64,000 nt of DNA from Leucocoprinus leucothites (lineage: Eukaryota > Basidiomycota > Agaricomycetes > Agaricales > Agaricaceae): assembly GCA_013368445.1 (NCBI GenBank), contig JAACJO010000006.1, positions 186,001-250,000 of the forward strand. The letters are read 5' to 3'. How positions within the stretch are numbered: the stretch's first letter is position 1; every line of letters begins with the position of its first letter. This document shows positions 21,570-33,816 of the stretch, piece after piece. A program made the translations under genes and the position numbers. Below the pieces are notes generated by a model. It ran no database searches. It was given only the letters and a program-made list of their open reading frames with translations, and had not been told where the DNA came from.

Positions 21570-24500
21570 TCCTCAGAACTCTGCACAGGCTGAGGATCGC
21601 ATTGAACTCTCCTGTGCTTCAGAGAGTATTTGACTCAATGTGTCTGCTCTTTCTGATCCGAACTCTCTTCATATTTCACTTACTTCTTCATTGCTTTTGG
21701 ACAAATCTTCTTCACTCCCTATTTCACTTACTGCGCTCGTTGATAGTGGTTCGACTCATTGCTTCATAGACAATTCACTTATTCGTAAATATCGTGTACC
21801 CACTATTCCGATTCCTCCCATAGAGTTGTGATTGTTTGATGGTTCATCTAATTCATTCATTTCAGAGACTGCAAAAATCCCTATCTCATTTCCAACTGGT
21901 GAATGTATAAATCTGGACTTCTATGTCACTTGGCTTGATCCGTCTTGCTCTGTGGTTCTTGGACATAATTGGCTTGCCTGCTACAATCCATTGATTGATT
22001 GGGTTTCAGGTCAAATCACTTTCCGATCTACTCTGCAATCAGATCTTGCTACTCCTTCTGTCTGCGCACCTATCTCTGCCGAATCACCGGCTCCTGATAC
22101 AATCTCACCAGTTCCTGATTCTTCTCCTTCTCGACCTGACATTCGACTGATTGGTGTGGCTGCATTTGCGCATGTCTGTCGTCAACCTGGCTCTATGCAT
22201 TTTGGTCTGGATCTCCAGTGCTCATCTGTGGCTGGAGCTGCTTCTTCTTCTTTGCAGGATCCCATCAACCTTTCTAATGTTCCTTCGGAATATCACGAAT
22301 TCATGGATGTTTTCAGCAAATCCCATGCTGACACTCTTCCAGCTCACCAACCTTATGACTTGTGCATTAATCTCGAGGAAGGCACTTCTCCTCCTGTCGG
22401 AATGATTTATTCGCTTTCACAGGTTGAGCTTGCTGCACTCCGAGAATTCATTAATGAAAATCTTTCCATTGGTTTTATTTGACCTTCTAATTCTCCTCAT
22501 GGTGCTCCTGTTCTCTTCGTCAAAAAGAAAGATGGCTCTCTTTGACTCTGTGTTGATTTCCGTGGTCTTAACCAAATTACTAGGAAAGATCACTACCCAC
22601 TACTGCTCATTTCTGACTTGCTGGACTCTCCACGAAAGGCTGGTATCTATACCAAGATTGATCTCCGACATGCTTATCATTTGGTTCATATTGCTGAAGG
22701 TGATGAGTGGAAAACTGCATTCTGCACTTGCTATGGTTCATTTGAGTGGCTTGTGATGCCTTTCAGTCTCACCAATGCTCCTGCTGCCTTCCAGCGATTC
22801 ATGAATGACATTTTCAAGGATCTTCTTGATATGTGCATAACTGTTTATCTTGATGATATTCTCATGTAGTTGGAGGACATTAATTCACATCGCAAACATG
22901 TTCGTGAAGTCCTTAAAAGGTTGCACCAAAATGGCCTTTATGCTTGCACTGATAAATGCGAGTTCCATACTGATACAGTTGAATACCTCGGCTACATTCT
23001 TTCTCCAGACAGTCTGAAAATGTCAGAAGAAAAGGTAAAAACTATCCAGGACTGGCCCAAACTGAAGAAGGTCAAGGACATACAATCCTTCCTTGGTTTC
23101 ATGAACTTCTATCATCATTTCATTTATGGTTATTCTGATATTGTTGTACCACTAACTTGCCTCACGTGAAAACACATACAGTGGAACTTCGACAAAAAAG
23201 CTCATAAGGCTTTTAACTCCCTCAAGGAGGCCTTTACACATGTGCCAGTTCTTACCCATTGGATTCCCGATACACAAATTATTGTGGAAACTGATGCCTC
23301 TGACTATGCCCTGGCAGCTATACTCTCTATCATTGCTCCTGATGGAGATATTCACCCTATTGCTTTTCATTCCCATACATTTTCCACATCCGAGCTTAAC
23401 TACGACACCCATGACAAGGAACTGCTTGCAATTTTTGAAGCATTCCGAATCTGGCACCATTATCTTGAAGGCACTGTGCTTCCTATCAATGTGGTCACTG
23501 ATCATAGGAACCTTGAGTATTTCTCTACCACAAAGATACTAATGTGCAGACAAGCCAGATGGTCCGAGTTCTTATTGCAGTTCAACCTTGTTATTCAATT
23601 TAGACCTGGTAAGCTTGGAACGAAACCAGATGCCCTAACAAGACATTGGGATGTCTACCCAAAAGGGGGGAATAATGGCTACGCCACAGTTAATCCTCAC
23701 AATTTCCAACCTGTCTTTACTAATGAACAACTTTCTACTTCTATTTGTGCTTCATATCTTTATATGCCTGCACTGCATGCTGGTCTTGTTATGGACATTT
23801 CGCAACTTCACACAGACATTCTTTCCGCTATTTCCACTAACGATTCTGTTTCCAATCATTTTGCTCATCCAGAGGGTTGCTGGTCCAAAGACTCCGAGGG
23901 TTTCTTGTTACTTGATGGTAGAATCTACATTCCCGATACTAATGATCTTTGTTTGCACATTTTGCAGTACTATCATGACCATGCACTTGCTGGCCATTTC
24001 AGTCAAAACAAAACTCTAGAACTTGTTTGCCGTGAGTATATGTGGCCAAATATCCGTGACTTTGTCAAGGATTACTGCAAAAGTTGTGTTACCTGTTCAA
24101 GATCGAAAGCTTGATGCCATCATCCCTATGGAACTCTCAAGCAACTTCCCATACCATTGCGACCTTGGGATTCAATTTCTATGGATTTCATCGAAAAACT
24201 TCCAAAGTCCTCAGAGTTTGACTCAATTCTGGTCATTGTGGATAGGCTAACCAAACAAGCAATTTTCATTCCAACTCATGATACCATTACTTCCACAGAA
24301 CTTGCTAAACTCTTCGTCATTCATGTCTTCTCCAAACATGGTATTCCTGCTAATGTTACCTCTGATTGTGGTTTGGAATTTGTTTCACACTTTTTCTGAT
24401 CGCTAGGAGAAGCTTTGGATATGAAGTTACACTTCACGTTGGGTTATCATCCTGAAGGTGACAGTCAGACTGAATGAACTAACCAAACTCTTGAACAGTA

Positions 24501-25259
24501 CTTGCACATTTATTGCAACTACCAACAGAGTAATTGGTCTGACCTATTACCTATAGCTGAGTTCACTTTCAATAATTCTCCTTCTACTACCACTGGTATC
24601 TCTCCATTCTTCACTAATAAAGGTTACTACCCCAATATCACAGTTCACCCTGAGAGAGATCTTGCATCAGCTCATGCTCACAACTTCACTGTGGATTTAG
24701 ATGAACTACATTCGACTCTCAAGTCGGAAATCACTCATGCCCAGCATCGCTATCAGGCCAATGTGATCACCATCTTGTTGCACCTGCATTTAAGATTGGT
24801 GATAAGGTTTTTGTCGAAGTGCAGTACTTCTGCATGACGAGACCTTTGAAGAAACTCTCTGAAAAATACCTTGGACCCTATGAAATTATTTCCCAACCAG
24901 GTTCACATTCTTTTACTCTTCAACTTCCTGACTCTATGCATGCTGTTCATCCTGTATTCCATGTTTCCATGCTTGAACCTTTCACCCCCAGCTCCATTCC
25001 AAATTATGTCATATCACCACCACCTGTAGTGGAGGTTGATGGAGAACCAGAATACGAAGTTGATCGCATCGTTGATTTAAAGATTGATCAACATCAATGT
25101 GCTTGTAAACTCCTTTACAAAGTAGTATGGCTTGGTTATGAAGATACAGATGAAGCAGAGTCATGGTTACCTGCAACAGAGCTTGAACATGCCATAGACC
25201 TAGTTTCCGACTTCCACCGCATGTACCCCCATAAACCTGGACCTCTCTCTTCACTTTAA
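21570..25259 (+). pseudogene. pol: Gypsy A pol: protease, RT, RNase H, integrase, chromodomain
   Basis: Protease with TALVDSGSTHCFIDN (near 21742). Reverse transcriptase with [22 protein letters not shown]-like [16 protein letters not shown] and the catalytic YLDD (22846-22857). RNase H with VETDASDYALAA. Integrase with H-H-C-C zinc residues (CKSCVTC near 24090), then MDFIEKLP, SDCGLEF and the HPEGDSQTE block for D-D-E. Chromodomain at about 25040-25220 (YEVDRIVDLKI, then VVWLGYEDTDEAESWLPA). Stops are at 21829, 22480, 22543, 22867, 23167, 24112, 24397 and 24475; seven of the eight are TGA at expected Arg. There is one frameshift near 24777. SDRG is changed to SDCG, also a CpG transition. Confidence 0.92.
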
Positions 25260-25547
25260 AACTACTCACTATCATTTTCAATCTTTTACAGACATTCTCA
25301 CATATTCTTCACAACACTCCTTTTCATTCCAAGTCGATATTCCAGTCTTTAACATATCATTTTCAATTTCCTCTTCTTTTCACACCACACTCACTTTATT
25401 CCATCAAGATATCATTTATTACAAACCAAGAAAAACATCCAAGTAGTATACAAATATTCTTCACTAAAAGCAGCGACGACAATGACAAACAACAATCTTC
25501 ATAGTTCTTTTCTTTATAGTCCTTTTCCTTCCTACTCCCTCCTTCCC
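25260..25547. other. Gypsy A spacer after pol
   Basis: About 290 bp, rich in T and C, between the pol stop and the antisense ORF end. I see no coding frame or clear signal. Convergent transcription units would terminate in this stretch, but I cannot point to a terminator. Confidence 0.4.
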
Positions 25548-26752
25548 TTATTTCTGATACCCACGTCCCACACCATCCTTTGATCCCTGCACCATTGCTA
25601 GCTTCGCCTCCTCAATCGCCACAAGCCTCTCAAGTGTCCTTCCATGCACCTGTAACACCCTCATAGTCTCCCTTGATGCCAACACCTGCTCATCCAATGC
25701 ACTAACCTGCTGTTGCAACATAACCTGATTTTGAAGTTGCGCCTGCATATTTTCCCTTGTCGTGATCTCCAGACTGTCCACTGCTGATGATAATCATGCA
25801 ACTTCTTGCAAAAGACTTGGGGAATGACCAGGAGCCTATGATAGTTGGGGTGGAAGGGACTGAGGAGACTTCATTGCGATTTTAGTAACATTGCCTCACA
25901 AATCTGTGAACGAACTTACCACCATCCTAGTATCCTGTTCAGCGATGATTGCAGGTGACCTGATCTCTATTGCTCCAAACATATCATCATCCACAGCAGG
26001 CGGGATTTCAGGCAGATTCCACTGCAAAGAGGATGACAGTTGAGTGGATGGAGGTGGTGTGAAACTCGATCCCCAATCACTGGAGCTCAATAGTGATGGT
26101 TGACTCATGGGAGGCACCGTTATTTTTCATTTTTTCAATGTTGTCATTCTGATCGGCGATGAGCTCACTCCTTGACTAGAGGTCTCCTTCTTTGGATCAT
26201 TCTGTGGTTCATAACACCCCTTCTTTGCTTGTGCACAATACATACATTTCCCTAATCCACACTGTGACTTATACTCCCACTGCCCAGCAATGCATTGCAA
26301 ACACATCATGTAACTCTTTCGGTAAGGTAGCCCATCAGTTGGGTTCTGCTGACGGGCACTGTTCTTCTTCTAAGCAAAGCTTGACAAAGCCCTACTTGAT
26401 GTCACGACAGGAACAGATACATGATCCATTACTTCATGCAATCCCGACATTGATGCCCTTGTTGGTGCTCTCCCCTTACCCTTCAATGATATCTGTGACT
26501 CTTCCTCTTCATCATCATTGTCATCATCGCTTTGGACTATCTGTCACAATCTAGTGGTCCTTCGTGTCGCAGAAGAAGCTGGATTTGTTATCGCACTGTT
26601 GCTGGGTTGACTCATCATCATTCCAATACTGCAGCCATTGCTGGCCGTACGTTCACTCCCTGTTCAGTGTTCCAATGTTGAATCTCAGCCATGAGTTCAT
26701 CATTTGTCATTGTGCTTAGGTCGGGGGTTTTCTTTGAGGAGCGGGGAGCCAT
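25548..26752 (-). pseudogene. Antisense accessory ORF in Gypsy A (Cys6 motif, coiled coil)
   Basis: On the minus strand, between pol and the 3' LTR, a broken ORF reads about 400 codons. The N terminus starts at the ATG at 26752 (MAPRSSKKTPDLSTM). After a frame change near 26620 comes a Ser/acidic stretch. Then there is a cysteine cluster at 26309-26215, C-x2-C-x10-C-x4-C-x2-C-x6-C, whose last half (CMYCAQAKKGC) has the spacing of a Zn2Cys6 half-site. The C-terminal 77 codons (25781-25548) form a Gln/Leu-rich heptad-like segment typical of a coiled coil. Stops break it at several points. Function is unknown; a DNA-binding regulator is a guess from the motif. Its length and retained frame make chance unlikely. 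Confidence 0.55.
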
Positions 26753-26832
26753 GGTGGTAGGAGGCAAGATGATCTTGATAAGGGATCAAGGATCAGTAAG
26801 TCCTTGAGGGCTCGGTCCTAAAGGGGGAATAC

Positions 26833-27378
26833 TGTCATGATCTGTGATTGCGACCTCTCCGATTTGATCTCCGACTATTTTTTCGATTTCCAATTCCCGC
26901 GATTTTTCATTATCTATCATTTCTATAAATATTTCACAGCCTGTCTCTGCTCATCATTCTATCATCCTTTCATTTGTGCTCATATTTGTTTCCGCCATTC
27001 CATTTATGTTTGTCATTCTCCGTTGTGTCGTGTTTGTCATTGTCTATTTACTTTTCGTTTATCTGTTTATTCATTTATTGTCGCATTGTGAGTTTTGCGA
27101 TATTTACCTGTTATTTGTCCAATTTTGTGTTATCTTAAATATGTCACTACTAGCTCATGTATTACCCATTCTGAATATTGACTAAGATTCCACTCTGAAT
27201 TCTCTGTCCGTTATTCCTTCAGTGTTGAATTCCAATTTGCACTGCCTGTCATCTTCCTCATAGACCAAATTGGTCAACACGATATCAGAAGGGTGCAGCA
27301 CATATGCTGAAGCCAACAACCGACCTCTCTGTAACTTTTGTGTGCTTAGTAAGCACTGGTATTTCGCAAATCTTGACA
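26833..27378 (+). repeat. Gypsy A 3' LTR
   Basis: 546 bp, TGTCATGATCTG...AATCTTGACA. The same length as the 5' LTR and as the solo copy at 32264. It is preceded by an AAGGGGGAATACTG purine-rich segment that fits a polypurine tract (about 26818-26832). Confidence 0.93.
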
Positions 27379-29417
27379 GGTTGAACCTGGTCTGATGGAC
27401 CAGATATGTCATGGAATCATCCCAGCTGGACTCCTCAATCTGTTGGGCAATTCCATAAAGCTCCAACAAGAGCACATTGCTGAATGCATATGTCATTGTT
27501 GTTGTAGATGAAACTTACAAGGTCATCTACCTCTGTGGGGTACATGGGCAACCCATGTCTAGTGTTACTGTATACTGGATTTTGTTTAGGGTCTGGTTTC
27601 CATCCTTCAGCCTGTGTCATCTGTAGTTCTTGAGATGATGCTTGTACAGCTGATTGATCCACATACACAATATTGGTCTTTGGGCTCCAATATAAGTGAG
27701 GCCCAAGCATTCCACCCATATGGTTGTTACATTGGGTGGTAGTATGTGTGAGGGGGTCACTCCAGACCCCCCAGGCATAGCACTCTACTGTCACATCCTT
27801 CAGTCCTATGCTTAAGGATGTGACCCATAGGAAGAGGGTGTTTAGGGGTGACAGCCTTTACTTTGGCCATCATCTTCTTCTTCTTCTTCTTCATCTTATA
27901 GTTGCTCCCATAGTCCATACTATTGGACTCGTAACTGGCAGCAACTACTTTTGCCTTCTACTCAGTGTTGGTAGGCTGAGTATCCCTAATGAAGATGGGT
28001 TCGCTCTGCTCAAATGGGTGAACAATTATATGGACCAGATGTCTGTATCAGAAAGAGTCAGAAGTCATGCTAGGTGCCACGACTCCTTCTGGGACTTCCA
28101 CATCCTGCTCCACAGCAGATGTAGATTGGGACAGCCCTTCCATGACAACATCTTCAAAAGTCGTTGGCTCAGGGTCCTCCCTATGTTGCTTGTGCTGAGG
28201 TTCTCTCTGTGGCACAGTAGACTCAGTATATGACAGCCTCTGTCAGGTTTCTGGCATACCTGTCTGAGGCTGAATATTTGGCTGTTGTGATGAGCTCAAT
28301 GAGCTTGTCCTCATCATAGTAGGTATGGGCTGAGGTTAAACATCTCTTGGCCTTGTCAGTGTCAGTTTGGCAGATGAACTTTCAGTGTTTGTCTTTGCTT
28401 TCTTGCCACTAGGTTTGGACCTGCTGTGGCTAGGGTCCATACCCTGTTGTTGATACTGCTGTTGAGCATTTACTGGCCTTGACAGCTGGGGGGGCAGATT
28501 TTTGGACACAGAAGAAGACCCAGAGTGGGGCCACTTCCTTGTGGAGTCCTCACATGTCTGACTGGTCCTTGCAGTCAGTGCTGACATTGCTGCCAACACC
28601 CGGAGGTTCTCAATTGTCTTGTTAGCATGAGACAATCTCACTTCCAGGTGCAATATTCTTGCATCCCTATTGTCAATGATTTTGACAAGCTCCTCAACTG
28701 ACTAGAGGACTGCTTCATCATACAGGTCCAGTGTGTCAATGAGGTGGTTGGGCAGACCAATCATGTGCAGTTGGCTTACTATAGCTGACTGCTGCCCATC
28801 ATACTGGTCCTGGAGCATGTCTTGCTCCATGGTGCATTGCTATCCTTTTGCAGAATGCAATGCAGTTGGTGCACCCTCCTGTAGTTGAGTCTGATTACTT
28901 GACCACATTGGGTATGGTGGCAATGGTGGTGGTTGCCCTGAGTGGCATTGGGGCATTGTCAGTGGTGCCATTGCATATAGGTATTGTGGCCAGTATGTGT
29001 ATGCTGGTTGTTGCTGAGGGTATTGGGGCATCCCAGGTAGCAGCCCTGCCCATGTCAATGTCATCTGTGGTCCAGACAGAATAGAAGATAGCAGGTCATG
29101 ATGAGGATCACAACCTTGTTGTTGTTGTTGTTGTTGTTGTTGTTGATGCCCAAGAGCATCACCCTCTATCTCCCACCCCTCACCAGGACCTGTCATACTG
29201 TAGGTCCTGTAGGGTTGGGTGTCTCATTCATGTTCTCAAAGTTGTGAGAGCCTCCTGACAACACATTTAATGTGTCATCAGCTGCTCTTTCATTGTGGTC
29301 ATGCATATTCTGAAGTGGGTTGTTTTTGCACAAGATGATGGTGGCAAGTAAGGAAGAGGAAATGATTGTGGCACCAAATAAGAGAAAATTTGGTGCCCAG
29401 AGTTGTTGGGTAATCAA
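27379..29417 (-). pseudogene. Gag-like ORF of a second gypsy element, truncated
   Basis: The minus strand carries low-complexity Gln-, Pro- and Ser-rich coding sequence: a ten-Gln run at 29116-29145, a Pro/Gln/Tyr-rich segment (MPQYPQQQPAYTYWP), then a helical segment with LHLEVRLSHANKTIENLRVL near 28600, and a C-terminal part with ESSWDDSMTYLV near 27400. This architecture resembles gag proteins of basidiomycete gypsy elements, but I see no zinc knuckle. It is cut at 27379 by the Gypsy A 3' LTR. It follows the Gypsy B pol end within about 40 bp with no LTR between. It has many stops. Confidence 0.5.
29116..29145 (-). repeat. (CAA)10 microsatellite encoding poly-Gln
   Basis: Ten uninterrupted CAA triplets on the minus strand, inside the gag-like frame. 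Confidence 0.9.
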
Positions 29418-29453
29418 TTAAGATTAGATCATGCATTGACCCTTTTTGGAAGG

Positions 29454-32400
29454 TCAACTCTTCCTGCATAGGAACTTCATGTTCTGCACACCTTGAAGCT
29501 CTAGATATCGATCTAGAGCTATGAGATCCTTGCACTGCTCTGCAGGTACCCAGATTGTATCTCCCAGGCTCCAGCATACTTCAAACTTGACCCTGCCATC
29601 ATCCAAGTGACAATGGCTAATAATATTGTTGATGAACCATTCATGCTTGTTGTCCAGTCCAAAATTGTATGGCACTGGACATGATCTGTCCAGGAAACAT
29701 GTGTCATCTGACTTATGACATGGTCGTAACAGACTGACATAGAAAACAGGGTAAATCCTCTGATTCACCAAGGCTTGGGGTAAGTCCAATGTGTAATTGG
29801 ACTTGCTAGGGTTTGCATGCAAAACCTTGTATGGTCTGATAAACTTTGGGCAGAGCTTTCATGCTCTATCCTTGGCCATGTTCAGGTTTTTCATTGACAA
29901 GTATACCAGACTTCCTTCTTGGATGTCTGGTTCTATACCTTGTTGCTTGTTAGCATTGCAAGTTTGAAAGACTCGCACCTTGATAATAGCATCATGGGCC
30001 TCTGCTATATTTAGCAATGCCCTCTCCACAAATTCCCTGACTCTGCAATGCATGGCATTGCCTGGCCATAAATCCTGGATCATTGCTAGTAAGTAACCAA
30101 AGTTTGGCTCAAATGGAGCAAACTTCATTGTTGCAGATACACTTGAGTTTATTGCAAACTTGACCAAAGGTGCTTTGTCAACCCAATTTTGCTGTTCAAC
30201 ATGAACAGCAGTTTGGAATATCTGTCCGATATTCCTATTCATACATTCTACCTGTCCATCTGTCTGCAGATGGAACAAAGTTGACATCAATAATTTGGCC
30301 CCCAACAATCTATGGAGTTCCTTCCACTATGTGGAAGTGAATTTGGAGTCTCGATCACTCACAATCAAGCTTGGTAGTCCGTGCAGTCATACAATGTCAT
30401 GTAAGTAAATCCATGACAGCTCAGAAGCTGTCATTTTAGTGTGCACCAGTATTAGGTGTACCATACTTGTCATGTGACATAATACTACCCAAAGGTAGTT
30501 GAATCCCTTAGATTCAGGGAATTGACCAACAAAATCCATTCCTATACCATCCCAGGGACATATAGGTACTTGTAGAGAGTGTAACTCACCAGCCAGTCTT
30601 GTGGTTGAGGTTTTTGTCCAAGCACATGTTTCACATGTTTTACAAAAATTACAGCAGTCCTTAACTAAGGACAGCCACCAATAATATCTACACACATATT
30701 CAGATGTGCATTAATCTCCAAAGTGTCCTACTATAGTATGTGATTTACTAAGAATTGCAGTAATAATCCTTTGGTCTTTTGGTATACAAATGACCTTATT
30801 CACATCAGGCATTGTCTTCCATACAATTCCTTTTTCATCTTTAGAGAAGCCTTTATACTTCTCCAGATTTTCACATACTATACTGAAGAGTTTGTCCTCA
30901 GTATATCTGGCTATAATCTTGTCTTCAAGATTATCCAAATCAACTGTAAAAGGTTCATCCATTGGCTTTGAAGCAGTCAATGAATCCTTTAGAGTCAACA
31001 TTGTGATCCTTGGTCTGTGGTGCTCATAATTGACTTGGATTTCACCAAGTCAGTGTTCTTTTGAATCACTGCCTCTTCCATCTGCTCAGCTTCCATGTCA
31101 TATTGTTCTCATTTTTCCTGCAATCAAGAACTCCTCCTAACTTCATGATCAAATAATGCTCCTATTTGATCATATGATGATTTCCTTGCCTCAATTTCTA
31201 GTACATGATCTTTTGGGAGATCATCTCCATCCAGGTCTATATGCATATCTGCTTGGACATAATGTCCAGGCTCGTGAACTTCTCCAGGAAGATTACTCTC
31301 GAAGTATCTAGACAGGCTATCTGCTACCTTATTTCATTCACCTTTAATATAAGTGATATTGAAATCATAGCAGGATAAATAATTGAGCCAACATTGTTGT
31401 CAGTTCGATAAGTGCCCTTGAGATTTAAAGAATTCAAGGGCTTTATGGTTGGTTATGACATGGATTCTATAACCCACAAGCTTATCTTCCCACTTCAATA
31501 ACACTTCTAATATCACAAGTGTTTCCATTTCATGCACAGCATAGTTTTGCTGTGCCACTGAGAATTTCTTGGACATGAATCCTGCTGGTCAGCAATCAAC
31601 CCAGCTTGGTCCCTGTCCATGCATAGCTCTGACACCTATCTTAGACATGTCACAAATAACCCAGATTGGCTCTCCCAATTTGGAGTTAATGGGATAGATC
31701 ACAGGTGTCTGGTGACATGCTCTCTTGATCATGTCAAAACGTTTTTGATGTAAGGGATGCCAATGGAAAGGTGTCCTATTCTGCATGATAGCCATCAATG
31801 GGCCAGTATACACTGTGATATCAGGTAAGAAATTGGACACATAATTCACAAGTCCAACAAATTTTTGCACATCATTGTAGTTGCATGGAATTCTCCATGC
31901 AACTATTCATTCAAGCTTGCCAGTATCAGGATGGATACCCCAATCATCAATAACATGGCCCAAACAGTCAATCTTTTCTGTGTAAAGTTTGACTTTGGTG
32001 TCTTTGACAAATAATTGGTGCTCTTGTAGTCAATCGAATATGAGCTTGAGATATTTCTCATGCTCTTCAATCATCTCCGAGAATATGAAAATATCGTCTA
32101 AGTATACATGTACATGTATACCAATAGCATCTCTGAATATAACAGTCATTAATTGTTGAAAGGTTGCAGGGGCATTGCAATCTCCCTACTGCATAACATT
32201 ACTGACATATGTTCCCACTATAGTGGCAAACACTGTTTTTTGAACATCTTCAATGTGGATGCATGTCATGATCTGCAATTGTGACCTCTCTGATTTGATC
32301 TCCGACTATTCTTTCAATTTCCGATTCCTGTGATTTTTCATTATCTACCATTTCTACAAATATTTTGCAGCCTGTTTCCGCTCATCATTCTATCCTCCTT

Positions 32401-33816
32401 TCATTTGTGCTCATATTTGTTTCCACCATTCCATTTATGTTTGTTGTTCTCTGTTGTGTTGTGTCTGTCATTGTCTATTTACCTTTCATTTATCTGTTTA
32501 TTCATTTATCATTGCATTATGAGTTTTGCAATATTTACATGTTGTTTGTCCAATTTTGCATTATCTTAAATATGTCGCTACTAGCTCATGTATTACCCAT
32601 TCTGAATATCAACTAAGATTCCACTCTTACTCTCTGTCTGATTATTCCTTCAGTGTTGAATTCCAATTCACACTGCCTGTTATCTTCCTCATAGACCAAA
32701 TCAGTCGACACAATATCAGAAGGGCGCAGCACATATGCTGAAGCCAATGACCAACCTCTCCATAATTTTCATGTGCTTAGTAAGCACTGGTAATTCACAA
32801 ATCTTGACAATGCACACTTGTTCATATGCATCTGCTAGATCAATTTTTGACTGATATTTCCCTCACATGACATCTTCCCTTATGATCTCCTGATTAGGTA
32901 ATAGGGTGATGTCCTTTGCTGTATTATCATTCCTCTGGCAACAATCAGTGACAGTTCTCAATTGTCCATCTTTCTTTGGGGTGCACATTAGCAGTACAGC
33001 CTGAGAGAGGGATCATGGTTCCCACCATCCTGTGTTTACATATCTGTTGAGTTTCGAGTGAAACTTATCATACAACGAGTGGGGGCATCATGGTAGGTGA
33101 TATATGTACCTCCTATTACTGTTGATGAGGTTAATCTCATGATTAACCTCACGGAACAGTGGTAAATGCTCAGGAGTACCCTGCATCATATTGGTGTACT
33201 CCTTGAACCATCATTTCCACAATCAAGATATATCACTTTTAGTTAATGCTGGGCCACCAGATTTTTTATCTGATGGTTCTTTTCTTTCATTTGACAGTCT
33301 ACATGGGCCATTACCAATTGGTTAACCTACAACTGTCATACTCTGCAAGGAATCCCAGTTATCCTTGTCAGAATACCTATTGCATGTAAATTCAGTAGTC
33401 ACTATCTCGTCAACCATGGTTGACGGTAGGTACTCTGATTTAGTTGTAGTCCATTTACTGATGGACTGCATTTTTCTCAAGCTTTCCATGACCACATTCC
33501 ATTCATCCAGCATGTGAGGGTTATAGTAATGATCATACATGGCGAACATCATTAGAGGTTTGCCCAGTGCACAACATCATCTAGGGAACATCATTTGCTT
33601 GTCTATTCCTGTAGGTGAGTGTTGATCATTTTCATCAATGGATAGTGTTGTCAATCCATCCATTGCTTTTATTGAATTAAGGAAGGAGACAGTCTTTCCT
33701 TCAAGTGGCCCTTTGAGTATATGAGGGTGATTAGGGGGTAATGTGCCCCCTTTGTTGGTTATTAGGTCTTCAGGTACCTCCTCAAGAGTCACATTAGTGA
33801 CTCCAGTGGTACCTTT
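29454..33816 (-). pseudogene. pol: Gypsy B pol: RT, RNase H, integrase
   Basis: Read 33816 to 29454. A pre-RT region is followed by RT motifs (CTPKKDGQLRTVTD near 32980, SKIDLADAYEQV near 32840), the interrupting solo LTR, then GDCNAPATFQQLM and the catalytic VYLDDIFIFS (32083-32112). RNase H is recognisable at 31690-31340 (HVITNHKALEFF). Integrase carries CKTCETCAWTKT near 30640, GIGMDFVGQFPES near 30540, SDRDSKF near 30350 and LQTDGQVECMNR near 30260. A C-terminal segment near 29590-29490 (FEVCWSLGDTIWVPAEQC) is chromodomain-like. More than 15 stops make it inactive. The RT blocks follow a gypsy lineage common in agaricomycetes. Gag and both own LTRs are missing. Confidence 0.85.
32264..32809 (+). 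mobile_element. Solo LTR of Gypsy A inside Gypsy B
   Basis: 546 bp, the same length and ends as the Gypsy A LTRs, flanked by a perfect ATGCA duplication (32259-32263 and 32810-32814). It splits Gypsy B reverse transcriptase; the RT motifs line up across it on removal. It arose by LTR-LTR recombination after a full Gypsy A insertion. Confidence 0.95.

Larger units (their letters stand above)
19424..27378 (+). mobile_element. Gypsy A, chromodomain Ty3/gypsy LTR retrotransposon
   Basis: 7,955 bp with two 546-bp LTRs in the same orientation. The order is LTR, gag, protease, reverse transcriptase, RNase H, integrase, chromodomain, an antisense accessory ORF, LTR. The domain order and C-terminal chromodomain place it among chromoviruses. 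The bases outside the LTRs (ATGAG on the left, GGTTG on the right) do not match. The left flank is LINE C and the right flank is a gag fragment, so this is not a simple insertion with an intact duplication. Confidence 0.92.

Noticed and set aside
19424..27378. Integrated retrovirus or other viral sequence
   Set aside because: Domain order, chromodomain and lack of an envelope gene identify a Ty3/gypsy retrotransposon.
29116..29145. CRISPR-like or satellite array
   Set aside because: A simple (CAA)10 microsatellite encoding poly-Gln; no spacers, and the genome is fungal.
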